Below, in pieces: positions 11,201 through 21,498 of a stretch of DNA of 64,000 nt. Below the pieces are notes generated by a model. That model saw only the letters and a program-made list of their open reading frames with translations, ran no database searches and was not told the origin of the DNA. Each line of letters starts with the position of its first letter. Within the stretch, counting starts at the first letter, position 1. Position numbers and translations under genes: made by a program. Source of the DNA: Akanthomyces muscarius (Eukaryota > Ascomycota > Sordariomycetes > Hypocreales > Cordycipitaceae); assembly GCF_028009165.1 (NCBI RefSeq), contig NC_079242.1, positions 1 to 64,000 of the forward strand, written 5' to 3'.

Positions 11201-12154
11201 GAGTGTAAAGGCTGTGAAATTGCCTTGTGAGACTTAGAAGGGCCTAGATTCACCCTAGAAGACCTGTTAGAGTCTTTCCGAGGCCTTTCTAGCTATATAA
11301 TACCTTTCTTTCCCTCTTTCTTCCTTCCTTCTCTCCCTTACACACACACTTCTTCTTTTCTTTGTTTTTCTACCTCTTCTAAGTAGTCTTTCTACTTACC
11401 CTCTTTCTTCTTAAAGAAAACATATCTTCCCTTTTTTACTAAGCACTTCTCTACTCTTTACTCTCTACCCTTTACTTCCTACTCTTTACTCTCTATCCTT
11501 TTTACCTCTTTACTTTTACTTACCTACCTTTACCTTATTATAAGGTCCTTTCTATTAGAGAATACTTTTATTCTCTTTAGATACCTTTCTCTACTAGAAG
11601 ATACTTAGTATTTTCTACTAGATGTCCTATCTCTCTATAAAGGATACCTAGTATCTTTATAGACGTCCTATCTATCTACTAGAAGTACACTTTAGAAGTC
11701 CTTTCTAGTAGATTTATCCAGTAGAGGCACACTTTAGAAGTACCCTCTAGTATATACCTCTTTCTACTAGAAGAATCTTGGTTTTTCTAGTAGGTGGCCT
11801 CTCTCTTACCTACTTTTTAAAATACACTTTATAAGTGCCTTTTACTAGTATACTGTCCTATCTTAGCCTTTCTAGCTATAAAGAAGTACCTAGTACTTTT
11901 AGTAGCTAAAAGGGTTCTCTTTTTACTAGAAGTACACTTTAGAAGTCCCTTCTAGTAGAAATCCTTTTCTTATAAGAAAGGCTGTGTTTTTTTTTATACC
12001 TTTTCCTGCTTTCTATAGTAACTACCACTATAAATAGCCCTCTAGAAGCCTTCTAGCACCTCTTATAGCTCTATCCACTATAACAGGTCTTAGAAGTGTC
12101 TTTAGCGGCCTCTTTCTAGTACTAGTACCTATAATAGTAGCGCTAAGGCGTCCA

Positions 12155-12440
12155 TAACACACGTCGGCACACGTTGGCACACGCCAGCACACGCCCGGAG
12201 CCGCCAGCAGCCTTCCGGCACACGCCCGAAGCCGCTAGCAGCCTTCCAGCACACGTCGGCACACGTTGGCACACGCCAGCACACGCCAGCACACGCCTGA
12301 AGCCTCCAGCAGCCTTCCGGCACACGCCAGCACACGCCCGAAGCCGCCAGCAGCCTTCCGGCACACGCCCGAAGCCGCTAGCAGCCTTCTGGCACACGCC
12401 CATAGCCGCCAGCAGCCTCCAGCACTGGCCCAAGGCCGCT
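12155..12440 (+). repeat. GC-rich minisatellite before the element ATG
   Basis: Irregular units of about 30 bp alternate CACACGCCAGCACACGCC and GAAGCCGCCAGCAGCCTTCC. The stretch is open in frame with the downstream coding region and would give an Ala/His/Pro-rich extension, but has no ATG in that frame before 12444. It may be leader sequence rather than protein. Confidence 0.8.
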
Positions 12441-12443
12441 ACG

Positions 12444-15400
12444 ATGGCAAAGGACAGGTGCCCGACCTGTAAAGGCTGGTACGCTGACTTGCTCGACCAT
12501 ATACGCAAAAACCACCCCCAAGCCCACTATACGGACCGTCAGTTGCAAATTACAGGCCTTGTTAGCTGCCCGGACTGTGGCACAGTCTGCCGTGGCCGCC
12601 ACGGCGTGGCAACCCACAGAGCCAAGGTCCACGGCGTTAAAGGAACCTCCCAGGTCTCTACACTTCCACGGGTACACACACAGCCTATACAAGTCAAAGA
12701 GCCCTCCCCAACGCCCTCCAACGACTCGACCCTCCCTATAGACCTCCTAGTACACCTAGAAGGCTCTATACAGGACCCGGAACCCTCTCCAACCCCCTCA
12801 GAAGGCCTCTACGACAGCCTAGAAGACTCCCTGGCACCCTCTATCGAGCTAGGAGACGCTGGAAGCTGTACGCCAGCCTCCCAGGTCTCCTCCGTACCTG
12901 TGGAAGACTCTCCAGCGCCCTCTAGCGACCCTTTCGCCTCCGAAGACGACGTTCCAGCGCCTTCCCAGGCTATCCAGGTCCAAATAGGCACAAAAAGACG
13001 CCTATCAGGACCTTCAGAGGGTCCTAGACCTGCTAGAAGACCCGTCCCACCTGCAAAGGACGCCCCTAGCAGCCAGGAAGAGACAATCCGAGCCCCAGAG
13101 AGGCTAGCAGGCCTCCACAGCTCTATCAACACATCCCAGGCCGCTGCCTGGTTCGAACCACCCACCCCAGCACAAAGACCTACCCTATACATATCCTCCC
13201 CGAGCGCCCAGGAGGCCCACACGGCTACTCTAGCACCTATACTCGCCAAAACAGCTATACAGCAGCTACAACGCTTTATGAAGGTACCTATACCGACCTA
13301 TAAGCTCCGACCTAGGCCTGCCCGGATCTTCCATCTAGTAGCGAACCGGCTTGCTGTAAAATTCGTCGCTAGGCCTTCGGAAACAACCCTCCTACACTTC
13401 CTACTACTCCCTAGGATCCTAGGGCTCGGGTTAGAGTAGGGAAACCTCCCTAGGCTCTTAAAGGACTATCCAGACAACCTAGATACCCTAGAGGTCCCTA
13501 CCTACCCTATACGAGAAGACACGTCCTTCTCTACCGCCGAAAAGAAGGCTACACACCTTCTAGAAGCCGGTTTCTTAGGAAGAGCGTCTAGGACGATAGT
13601 GGACAATTCGCCACTAGCGCCTATAGACGCCTCTACCCTAGAGACCCTCCGTCAGAAACACCCTATAGGGCCTTCTGACCCCTTCAACTCCCCAACAAGC
13701 CCGTCTCCAGGCCAGAAGATCCCTATAGAAGCGATCCTATCCACTATAAGCTCTATAAGCAGGGAAAAGGCCGCCGGACCGTCCGGCTGGACCCGGTACC
13801 TGCTAGACATCGCTATAGCGAAGGATTCAGCGGTCCTAGAGCTCCTACGGCTGCTGGCGGACATGATACGGCAAGGCACAGCACCTGGAAAGGACCTCCT
13901 AACGTCCTCACGGCTTATTGCCCTGAAGAAGAAGGACGGGGGTATAAGACCTATCGCGATAGGCGATATACTCTATAGGGTAGCTACGAAAGCGATCCTA
14001 GCTACCCTATACCAGGACGGCATGCTCCTACCGAACCAACTAGGCGTTGGAAGCCCGGGAGGCGTGGAACCAGCGATCTTCCTCCTTTCAGAGGCAATTA
14101 CAGGGGGGAATAAGCTAAAAGCACGCTCTATCGGCTCGTTAGACGCCGAAAACGCCTTTAACGCCCTCCCTCGGAAGGCTATAGCGGCTGCTGTTAGCCT
14201 CTATGCCCCTGTATTTTACAGGTCAGCACAGTGGGCGTATAACCACGCCGCGGTACTCTTCCTAGAGGACGGAAGCACTATAGCGAGCTCTTCAGGGGTA
14301 CGCCAGGGAGACCCTCTTAGCGCCTTTATCTGGTCCCTAGCGTACCGCCCTACCCTAGAGGCTGCACAGAAGGCCCTGCCAAAGGACGTCTTTATCTCGT
14401 ACCTAGATGATACCTATATTATCTCTAGAGAGAAGGACCCTAGGGAAAAGGTCTTCCAGGCCTTCCACGGGTCCCCAATCAAGCTAAACCCCTACAAATC
14501 CACCTTTTATACCCTAGAAGAGGTCAGAAAAGAAGGACTCAACGCCCTAGGAACCTATATAGGCCCCCTAGAGCAAAGAAGAGCCTTCCTACAGGGTAAG
14601 ATAGATACTCTTAAGAGAGTCTTATCTACTCTAGAGAATATGCCTAAACAGCATGCTCTCCTTCTCCTACGAGGAAGTATTACCTTCCTACTTAGGCACC
14701 TTCTCAGGCAGCTAGCTCCTAGTGGCCTGGAAGACCTATACTACGAAATCGACCGCCTTACCCTACACACCGTCGAAAAGCTCGCCTCGAAAGATCCCTC
14801 AGCACCTATCCAAGCCAACCAGGACCTTCTAGCCCTCCCAACACGTATGGGAGGCCTAGGACTTACCCTATACGCGGAGATGCCTTACACACACTATAGC
14901 CACGCCCAGAAAGCGTCCTCTATAGTGCTCGACGGCTTCCAGAGAGGCCCCCTCCTCTCTAGCGCCCCTATAGCGCTCCCAACAGACCTCCCAGCGGACC
15001 TAGCGTCCTTCCCAGCGCCTAGCTGGGGCGTGCAGGTACCCCTGGAAGCCCCGGAAGGGCCCGGACAGGTCCGAATCCCCCCAGATAAGCCCTCTATAAA
15101 GGACATCAACCAGGGAAGGCTCCAGAGGGTCAAGGACCAGCTTACCCTACACGGACAACGGGCCCTACTGGAAAATTCGACCTACCTTAGCCGGAAGTGG
15201 CTGGAAGTGCTGCCAACATCAAAACAAACCAAACTAGCAGACTTCCAAGTCACAGAAGGCCTTAGGGTACGTCTTATTCTTCCTGTACGCCCACTTAACG
15301 TACCCTGTACCTACTGTGGCTCTATAGTCACGATAGGACACGAGGATACCTGTAAAGGCGCTGAAAGGCACTGGCAAATCCGCCATAACGCCATCGTCAG

Positions 15401-16448
15401 GGCCCTGTTCAACGCAACCGTTGCTACCCTGGACCCAAAGCTCGAGCCGAAGCTCCAGGGTAACCAGGACCTCCGCCCAGACCTATCCACAACCTTAAAT
15501 GGCTCGGTTAGGTACTATGACGTCCAAATTGTCGCTATAAACAAGGCGTCAGCACGAGAGGACCCCCAGAAGGCCCTACAGGAGGCTGCAGACGCTAAAA
15601 GGGCTAAATACAGGTCCCTAGGACCCCAATTTTACCCGATTATTATCTCTGCTGGTGGCCTAATGGAAAAGGCAACCACAAAGACCTATAAGGACCTGCA
15701 GACCACTATAGGACCTGTGGCAGCTACCTGGCTGGACACAATGGTCTCTTTAGCGCTCTACAAGGCCCGGGTACACTCTAGCGCCTCTATCGCTAGGAAG
15801 CAGCCGCCTCCTAGCACCTCGTGGGCCGCTATACGCGAAGGGCTCCGGGGAGGACCTGCCACACAGACCCTCATGCCCCCCCAGCACGTCCAGCGGTCCT
15901 TTCAGCGCTCTTCAGCGCCTATAACAGCCGCCCAGCGCCCGTCAGTGCCTGCAGCAGCCGCCCAGCGCTCTTTAGTGCCTGCAGCAGCCGCCCAGCGCTC
16001 TTCAGTGCCTGTAGCAGCCACCCAGCGCCCGTCAGTGCCTGCAGCAGCCGCCCAGCGCCCGTCAGTGCCTGCAACAGCCGCCCAGCGCCCGTCAGTGCCA
16101 GCAACAGCCGCCCAGCGCCCTTCAGAGCCTACAGCAGCCGCCCAGCGCCCCACGGGCGCCTCCCGGTACATGCAGCACCTGTTAGAAGGAACCCAGCGCT
16201 CTCTAGCGCCTTCAGAAGGCTCCCAGCCACCGGAAACCTCGTCCCAGCGCTTCCAGAGGGAATACAAGGCTATGACAGCCGCCCAGAAGGCCCGGAACAG
16301 AGCCGCCAAGGGCCTGCCGGACCTCCCCTCCCCGCCGCCGCCCCTCCGGCGCTCCCAGCGCTCTACAACAGCCTCCCAGCAGCCACCCCAGCGCTCCCAG
16401 CGGTCAACCAGCTCCCCAACTGCCTCCCAGCAGCTCCTAGGCAGCTAA
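12444..16448 (+). pseudogene. Retrotransposon protein (C2H2-RT-RLE) with one in-frame TAG
   Basis: From ATG 12444 the frame runs 1,335 codons to TAA 16446-16448, broken only by TAG at 13437-13439 (codon 332); both sides stay in the same frame. Two C2H2 fingers occur near residues 6-70 (C-x2-C-x9-H-x4-H and C-x2-C-x12-H-x4-H). A Ser/Pro-rich linker follows to about 300. RT motifs: GPSGW near 445, RLIALKKKDGGIRP near 490, A box DAENAFN at 567-573, B box GVRQGDP near 618, C box YLDD at 653-656. A CCHC knuckle (C-x2-C-x7-H-x3-C) lies near 955, then RPDL, YYDVQIV and KRAKYRSLG (about 1010-1060), which fit the RPD...D...K core of a restriction-like endonuclease. The C-terminus carries tandem decapeptides. 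No APE endonuclease or RNase H is seen. It may be recently inactivated, or the stop may be read through. Confidence 0.88.
15904..16160 (+). repeat. 30-bp tandem repeat coding decapeptides
   Basis: About eight units of 30 bp encode QR(P/S)S(V/E)P(A/T)A(A/T)A. Units such as QRPSVPAAAA and QRSSVPVAAT differ by a few substitutions only. They lie in the C-terminal tail of the retrotransposon protein, after the endonuclease. The tail continues with looser Gln-Arg-Ser repeats to the stop. Confidence 0.9.
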
Positions 16449-16720
16449 GAGCCACTATAACGCCCCTCTACCCACTATAACACCTATAGTAACACCCTCT
16501 ACCAGCTAGAACACACATTCTAGCACCTTCTAGCAGCTAGAACACACACTCTAGCGCCTTCTAAGCAGCTAGAACACACGCTCTAGCACCTTCTAGCAGC
16601 TAGAACACACACTCTAGCGCCTCTAGCAGCCAGAACACGCGCTCTAGCACCTCTATCAGCTAGAACCCACGTCCTAGCACCTTCTATAGCTAGAACACAT
16701 ATTCTAGCACCCCCCCTCCA
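16449..16720 (+). repeat. 3' UTR tandem repeats of the retrotransposon
   Basis: About eight imperfect units of 30-36 bp of the form CTAGAACACACACTCTAGCG plus CCTTCTAGCAG follow the stop codon. Further on come 14-bp units TACCCTATACTACC (about 16722-16760). The same array recurs in the truncated copy at 30725-30975, with more 14-bp units there. Each unit contains the short inverted pair CTAGAA/TTCTAG or CTAGAG-like arms, so RNA hairpins are possible. Confidence 0.85.
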
Positions 16721-16873
16721 CCTACCCTATACCACCCACCCTATACTACCTACCCTATACTCTCTTTCTTAGGACACTCTCCTCTTTACTTTCTTTCCTT
16801 ACTATTACTTTCTCTAAATGTATTATTAGAAAATTCCCGAGCGAGCTAGCTTAGATAACTCAATTTACAGTTT

Positions 16874-16885
16874 CTAACCCTAACC
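16874..16885 (-). repeat. Telomere repeat at the element 3' junction
   Basis: CTAACCCTAACC follows the conserved element 3' end (TTTACAGTTT). This is two units of the canonical fungal repeat in C-rich orientation. The same junction occurs at 31097 and 31256, which makes it the probable insertion target. Confidence 0.9.
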
Positions 16886-18753
16886 ACTACCCCCACCCTC
16901 CAAAAATTTATACTTCAACCACAACTTCAACTTCAACTTCAACTTCAACCTAACACTAACTTCTCAACCTCACTTCACTTTCTACACAAACTACACTTCA
17001 ACTTCAACTTCACTTTTAACACAAACTACACTTCAACTTCAACTTCAACACAAACTACACTTTCAGAGGTTAAGAGGCTAAAAGGCTAAAAGGCAAGAAA
17101 GTAGAAAAGGTAAAGAGCTAAAAAGCTGAAGAGGGAAAGAGGTAAAGAGGCACAGACGTAAAGTAGTAGAGACGTAAACAGGCTCACTACAGCTCCAGCT
17201 CCAGAAGCACAAGCCCCGCACGTTGCACCAGCCGTACTCCAACCTCCTGTGTGAAGAAGCCGTCTGCTAAGGAAAAAAGCAGCAAAAGGCTTGCCTCACA
17301 CCTTGTCCACCCACAAGAAAGGAAAGAGAAGCGAAAGGGTGGGAGGGCGGAAGTGAAGGGGGAGGGCGCTCTCGGCAACGAGTTGCGAAGACAGGCGTAG
17401 GCACTGACACTCTTAGGACCAGTCCTCTACACAACCCTTGACCCTACTCTAGGCATAACTTACACTCAGGGTTGGTGTTAGGGTACGCCAGGGTTAGGGT
17501 TCTGTTAGGGTTGTCCGTTGAGAGTAGTGACTAGGTCTCTGCTTCAACTTGTAGCTCCAAAAACACGCGCTTCCCGTTCCAGCGAAGATGTACTGGTCCC
17601 GCCTCCAGTGCCCTAAGCTCTGTCACCGAGGAAGAAGGACAGAGAGCGAAAGACTCTCCTCGCACGCTGTCCACCGGAAGGAAGAAAGGAAGGAAGAGAC
17701 GTAAGAGGGTCGGATGGTTAGTGTCTAGACTGTTTCAGCGAGGGGTTACGAAGAGAGGGTCAAAACAATCCTCCGTCTTCCCCTTCACCCTGCTGCACGC
17801 ACTTTGTCTCGCAGCGCCCTAACCCTAAGTGGAAGGGTTATGGTTGGTGTTGGTGTTGGCGTTACGGCTCGGGTGAGGGTGAGGCTGAGGGAGAAAGGGA
17901 AGGAGGGGCGGGTAGGGGCGGGAAAGGAAGAGGAACAGGACAGCAGCAACGAAAGGAGTAACTAAAAAAAAATGGTAGAGTTTAGTTAACGAGAAAAACT
18001 AAACAGGCAAAAAAAAGAGAGGGACCGGGACTGAGACAAAGAACTGGAAACCCAAAAAAAAAGGGGGGGGAAGAAAAGAAGAAAAGGAAAAAGAGCTGAG
18101 CAGAACAGGCTACTAGAATATACTCTTAGTCCGTGCATTATGAGTCTTTCGTGAAGACTGTCCTACTTCACCAACTAGTTTTCATCAACTCATTAACTGC
18201 TACACCGAACCCTACCCTGCAGCACTTATACAGTTACGATCTGCTTATTGGTTGGCATAATACGAAGCGCCTCGCTGCGCCATGCCGCGTGGTTTGAATA
18301 TTTGCTCTCGCCATGTTTTTTTTTCATCGCTAATCCATACCCGGGCCGTAACGAGCCAGGCCCGCTGCCTGGCGCCGTCCTCCCGATCAGATTCGGCTCA
18401 AAGCAGCTTCGCTTGATTTTCTTTTGGGACAAGATACTTAGGCAGTTGGGTTGGAGGCGTTGTACAGAGTATTGTAGAGGGTCTATTGAAGAATCCCATT
18501 TGAGCTCTTGAATGTAGTGGCCTTCCCTATATCCACCATGCTTTTGTTTGTAGTACGAACCTTTGGCTCATCCGCATTGCGATCCTGTAGATTATTCGCA
18601 GCGCAGCTTTGCGCCCTATGCCTGGCCATACCCTGAACTGGACACAATACTCAGAGAATCACAGCTTGGCAACAGCTTTGGTCTAGATGCCAGCTCAGCG
18701 GTGCGGCTCTATATCACACAATCGATGTTTTTTAAAAACCCTTTTCTTTTAAA
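16886..18753. other. Simple-sequence subtelomere-like DNA, no gene
   Basis: 16912-17066 consists of (CTTCAA)n and CACAAACTACACTTCAA-type units. 17070-17170 is purine-rich. 17465-17515 contains scattered TTAGGG units and 17819-17900 degenerate GGTGTTGGTG/GGTGAGGG units. 17965-18095 is A- and G-rich with long homopolymers. 18100-18750 is ordinary composition; its open frames (18248-18511, 18563-18844) have no support, and the latter is antisense to the SET gene end. Confidence 0.6.
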
Positions 18754-19760
18754 TCAACCATCCGCTGAAAACTCCTCTTTGGCTGGGGCAACTGCTTGCA
18801 ACTCGGCGCCTTCTTCTGCTTCGCATTTGCTGCACGAACAGTGAAACCCCCACAACGAGCGTAAATGCTGGCGGCGTGATTGGAGGGCCATCGCGGGCTG
18901 CAGATACGATATTGTGATTTCTGTCCCGGCGAAAATCGTCGTCGTAGCCGTCACATATTGCGTAAGGGAAGCCACATCGAAATGATATGCAGCGTTGGGC
19001 CCGCAGTCGTGGTTCAGCATCTTCCATAGGTCAGCGTCTGAGTGGTGCTAGATCTCGCGCTAGCCTGTCAGTGTGGTGCGCCACGTACTGAAATATCCGG
19101 GAAAACGGCGTGGTATGCCTTGTCCCCGACCATCACCGCAAACGCGTTGGTTCGAATCCGATCCGTCAAGGCGTCGACTTGCCCAGCACCGTCTAGCTGC
19201 CAAAACATGGAGCGCGTTCGTAGAGGCAGTGCGGCGACCGCCTCGTGGTGAACCTCCACCCACTGCGCCCTGTCCAGGTCTGTGTACACGTCCAAGTCAA
19301 GCAGCAGCACCGGCCGACGAGCCATGACTACATCTCCGCGCTGCAGCGTCCGCGTAGCGATCAGACCGCGGCCCCGGCCGGGAGTGTTGACCACGTCGAG
19401 CAAGCCGGCCTCTTCCGTGTTTTGCGTGGAAAAAGCATCTTCTTCATAAAACGCCGCTAGTCGTCCAAGGTAGTCGGCCTGGTCGGCTGTTCCCAGTACG
19501 CCTATGCCGCCGTGACTTCCAAACTCGTGCGAAGAATATAGATGAAAAGAGCCTAAGGACTTTTGCAACCTGGCCGGTAGCGCCTTTCGCCCTAGTGTTA
19601 GACGTCGCAGCACGCCCGGCGCTGGGCAATTGGTCCCCTCGGCTTGCCGCGCATAGGGCCATCCGGCCGACAGAAGCCGTGGCGCCCACAAGCACGCTGT
19701 ACAATCACGTACCTGATCTGTGAGCAGCAGCAAAGAAGGCAGCAGTCCCGAGAGCTTCAT
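18754..19760 (-). CDS. SET-domain protein, C-terminally short
   Basis: Exon 19089-19760 joins exon 18754-19020 across a 68-nt intron (donor gtacgt, acceptor ggaag) in phase 0, giving 312 aa. SET hallmarks: GRGLIATRTLQRGDVV near residues 130-145, MLNHDCGPNA right after the intron, GTEITISY, and a post-SET GFHCSCSKC (Cys-x-Cys-x2-Cys). SET folds bind S-adenosylmethionine and methylate lysines; this subgroup is related to SMYD/SET5-like fungal proteins. The chosen start (MKLSGLLPSLLLL) looks like a signal peptide, which many fungal members of this subgroup have. A gtacgt at 19712 leaves the N-terminal splicing uncertain; removing 153 nt to an aaaag acceptor also stays in frame. The protein stops about 25 residues after the Cys cluster, shorter than typical relatives, so the gene may be truncated. 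Confidence 0.75.
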
Positions 19761-20214
19761 GTCTGGCAGACGAAATGCATCCGCGCACGAGCGTACGTTG
19801 ACGCTCTTTTCATGGTACGGTCGGAAGGGAGGAGACATCGGAAAGGACTGTATCGTCCGTCCGGACCGCCATACGAGCCACCTTGACACGGCTTCATCTT
19901 ACGGTGGCGCCGGTGGCCTACCCCACCACGCCGTTGAGCGCTAATGCAGACTTGTATGGAAGCTTAGCTTAAGCTTGTCCTAGTGGCGTACAGGGCTTAG
20001 GTAGCCCTGCAGCCTGATTTTTTCCGTGGTAGCATGCGCTTTTGCTACGCTGGTGGCGCGTGACTGTTGTTCTTGTCATAGCCTCGTGAAGCCGAGACGA
20101 TCGATGGCCTGCTCATTTCCCGATGGGCCTATACAGTCATATACAGGGCGGGGCGTGTGGTGCCAGGTCTGACCAGGGTTGTCCATTGGAGTTTGGAAGC
20201 AGAGCGAGTGTGGC
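19761..20214. other. Intergenic region between divergent SET and Cys-rich genes
   Basis: The SET gene and the small Cys-rich gene are transcribed away from each other from this 450 bp. I see no additional gene. An AAGCTTAGCTTAAGCTTG near-palindrome occurs at 19959-19978. Confidence 0.5.
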
Positions 20215-20855
20215 ATGAAAATAAAGTCTGGACGCCGAGCCCCGAGCCTTTTCCTCTTTCTTCCCATCACCGCCACGCGATACGACATGGGAAAGATTCT
20301 CAACTTCACACTCGGTGATCCTCTTGCGGTAAGTTCAATTGGCTGTCATCCGGCCGACGGCGTAGAGCTGACGCTCGGCAGATCCAACAGTCATGGGTGT
20401 TTGACAGAGTCGCTTGCGGGCGTCTACCTGAAGAGTATCACTTGCCCATATTGTGCCGAGCCACGTTTTCTGCGAAGGAAAGCTCCGATGCTAGCCCCTA
20501 TCCACTAGGTGCTGGGGATGAGTGGGAGTTGCTCCGGCCCTGCTGCCCCTTGGATCCTGACACCACGCAAGGCATAGCAAACAGATACTACACAGAGTAT
20601 AATTGCATATCGAAATACTGTGCTACGTCAAACCAGACGCTCGCGGAAGGCTGGGAGGATTGTGCCAAGGCTGCGGTGCAATCAGGGGCGAAGAATTCGA
20701 CGCCCATAACCGTCGACAGTAGGTGTGAATGGGTTGACTATGGCCTGGTGAAGAAAGGCCGAGAGGCGGAGGGCCAGGGCGCGAGCTTCCGGACTACAAA
20801 ATCACGGGGCGTGGTGTTTTCGCTCGTGGTGGCTCTCGTGGCTTACATGGTATAA
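20215..20855 (+). CDS. Small Cys-rich protein with hydrophobic C-terminal tail
   Basis: Exon 20215-20328, intron 20329-20381 (gtaagt donor, ctcggcag acceptor, gctgac branch), exon 20382-20855. Starting at ATG 20215 gives 195 aa with a basic then hydrophobic N-terminus (KIKSGRR, APSLFLFLPITA), a possible signal peptide; ATG 20287 gives 171 aa without one. The middle has eight Cys, including a CC pair and CISKYC. The C-terminus has a basic stretch then 14 hydrophobic residues ending at the stop, as in GPI-anchor signals or tail-anchored proteins. I infer a small cell-surface protein; no family is recognised. The last 115 nt are repeated at 1-115, so this gene belongs to the duplicated block. 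Confidence 0.6.
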
Positions 20856-21498
20856 ATGAAAGTGGATCCATCATAGTTAGGTCGTTGACGGAGCCCGCTC
20901 GTAGCGGCCCTGTACAACGACTACGAGCTGCCCTGTCTAGACTAGGAAGTAATACTACATACACATTCTAAAACCACTATTACTTCCCGGTAGAATAAGT
21001 CTTCTATCATACTCCTCACTTCTTCTTCATGACATCTTCCTGTGACCCATTTTGGGGTGAGATTTATTCACGATGCACCGAGATTCTGCGCCTGCATGGC
21101 GTGACACCAGCTCAGCAATCCACGCTTCCTCTTTTTCCACAGGCAAGAAACAACAATACTTCACGCCGTCTTCAGAAAAGGGACAAGTACCGGCGTCTCC
21201 AAGGCAGCAGCCTTATAGACCAAGGTACGCCGCCAAGTCTTTCATGGAGACTGGCACGTCACGCGTCATGCACGCCGCCAATAAAATATCATAGTGCTCG
21301 CACATAATGCAAACAAATTGGTTGGTTCTACCCTAATCGGCGCTAGCTGATGGTCGTCCAGACTTTATTGTAAGCCACTACGCCCATTTGCCTAAACCCA
21401 CTTGCCTGAAATGTCAAGCTTACCTCTCTAGCCAGATAGACCAGACTTCACACTGGCGAAGCCAGGCAGTCTCTTGATGGCCCTCGACTAAAGCAGAG

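Larger units (their letters stand above)
10441..12443 (+). other. Probable 5' leader region of the retrotransposon
   Basis: 10441-10957 is AT-rich and nearly devoid of C on the plus strand. 10958-11200 is a tandem pair of 121-122 bp units. 11290-12060 is pyrimidine-rich with many CTAG and TATAG steps. 12155-12440 is a GC-rich minisatellite. No independent gene is seen. The exact 5' end of the element cannot be set from one copy, because the two other copies are 5'-truncated. Confidence 0.5.
10958..16873 (+). mobile_element. Telomere-associated RLE-type non-LTR retrotransposon
   Basis: The element has one long frame with C2H2 fingers, reverse transcriptase, CCHC knuckle and restriction-like endonuclease, no LTRs, and a 3' end fused directly to CTAACCCTAACC at 16874. 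Two further copies at 30496-31096 and about 31107-31255 share the 3' end, are truncated at the 5' end, and are followed by the same telomeric motif. This fits target-primed reverse transcription into telomere repeats. The layout (finger, RT, RLE) is that of the R2/CRE/NeSL branch; telomere targeting resembles MoTeR elements of Magnaporthe oryzae. The 5' boundary is a guess placed at the first tandem unit. The element could begin earlier, even inside the G-rich array. Confidence 0.88.

Noticed and set aside
12174..12443. N-terminal extension of the retrotransposon protein
   Set aside because: Open only because of a GC-rich minisatellite; no ATG in frame before 12444, and the zinc finger follows ATG 12444 immediately.
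15904..16720. CRISPR-like array
   Set aside because: The repeats are contiguous, without unique spacers, and lie in a eukaryotic retrotransposon.
18563..18844. 93-codon plus-strand frame
   Set aside because: Overlaps the SET gene 3' end on the other strand and lacks any domain.
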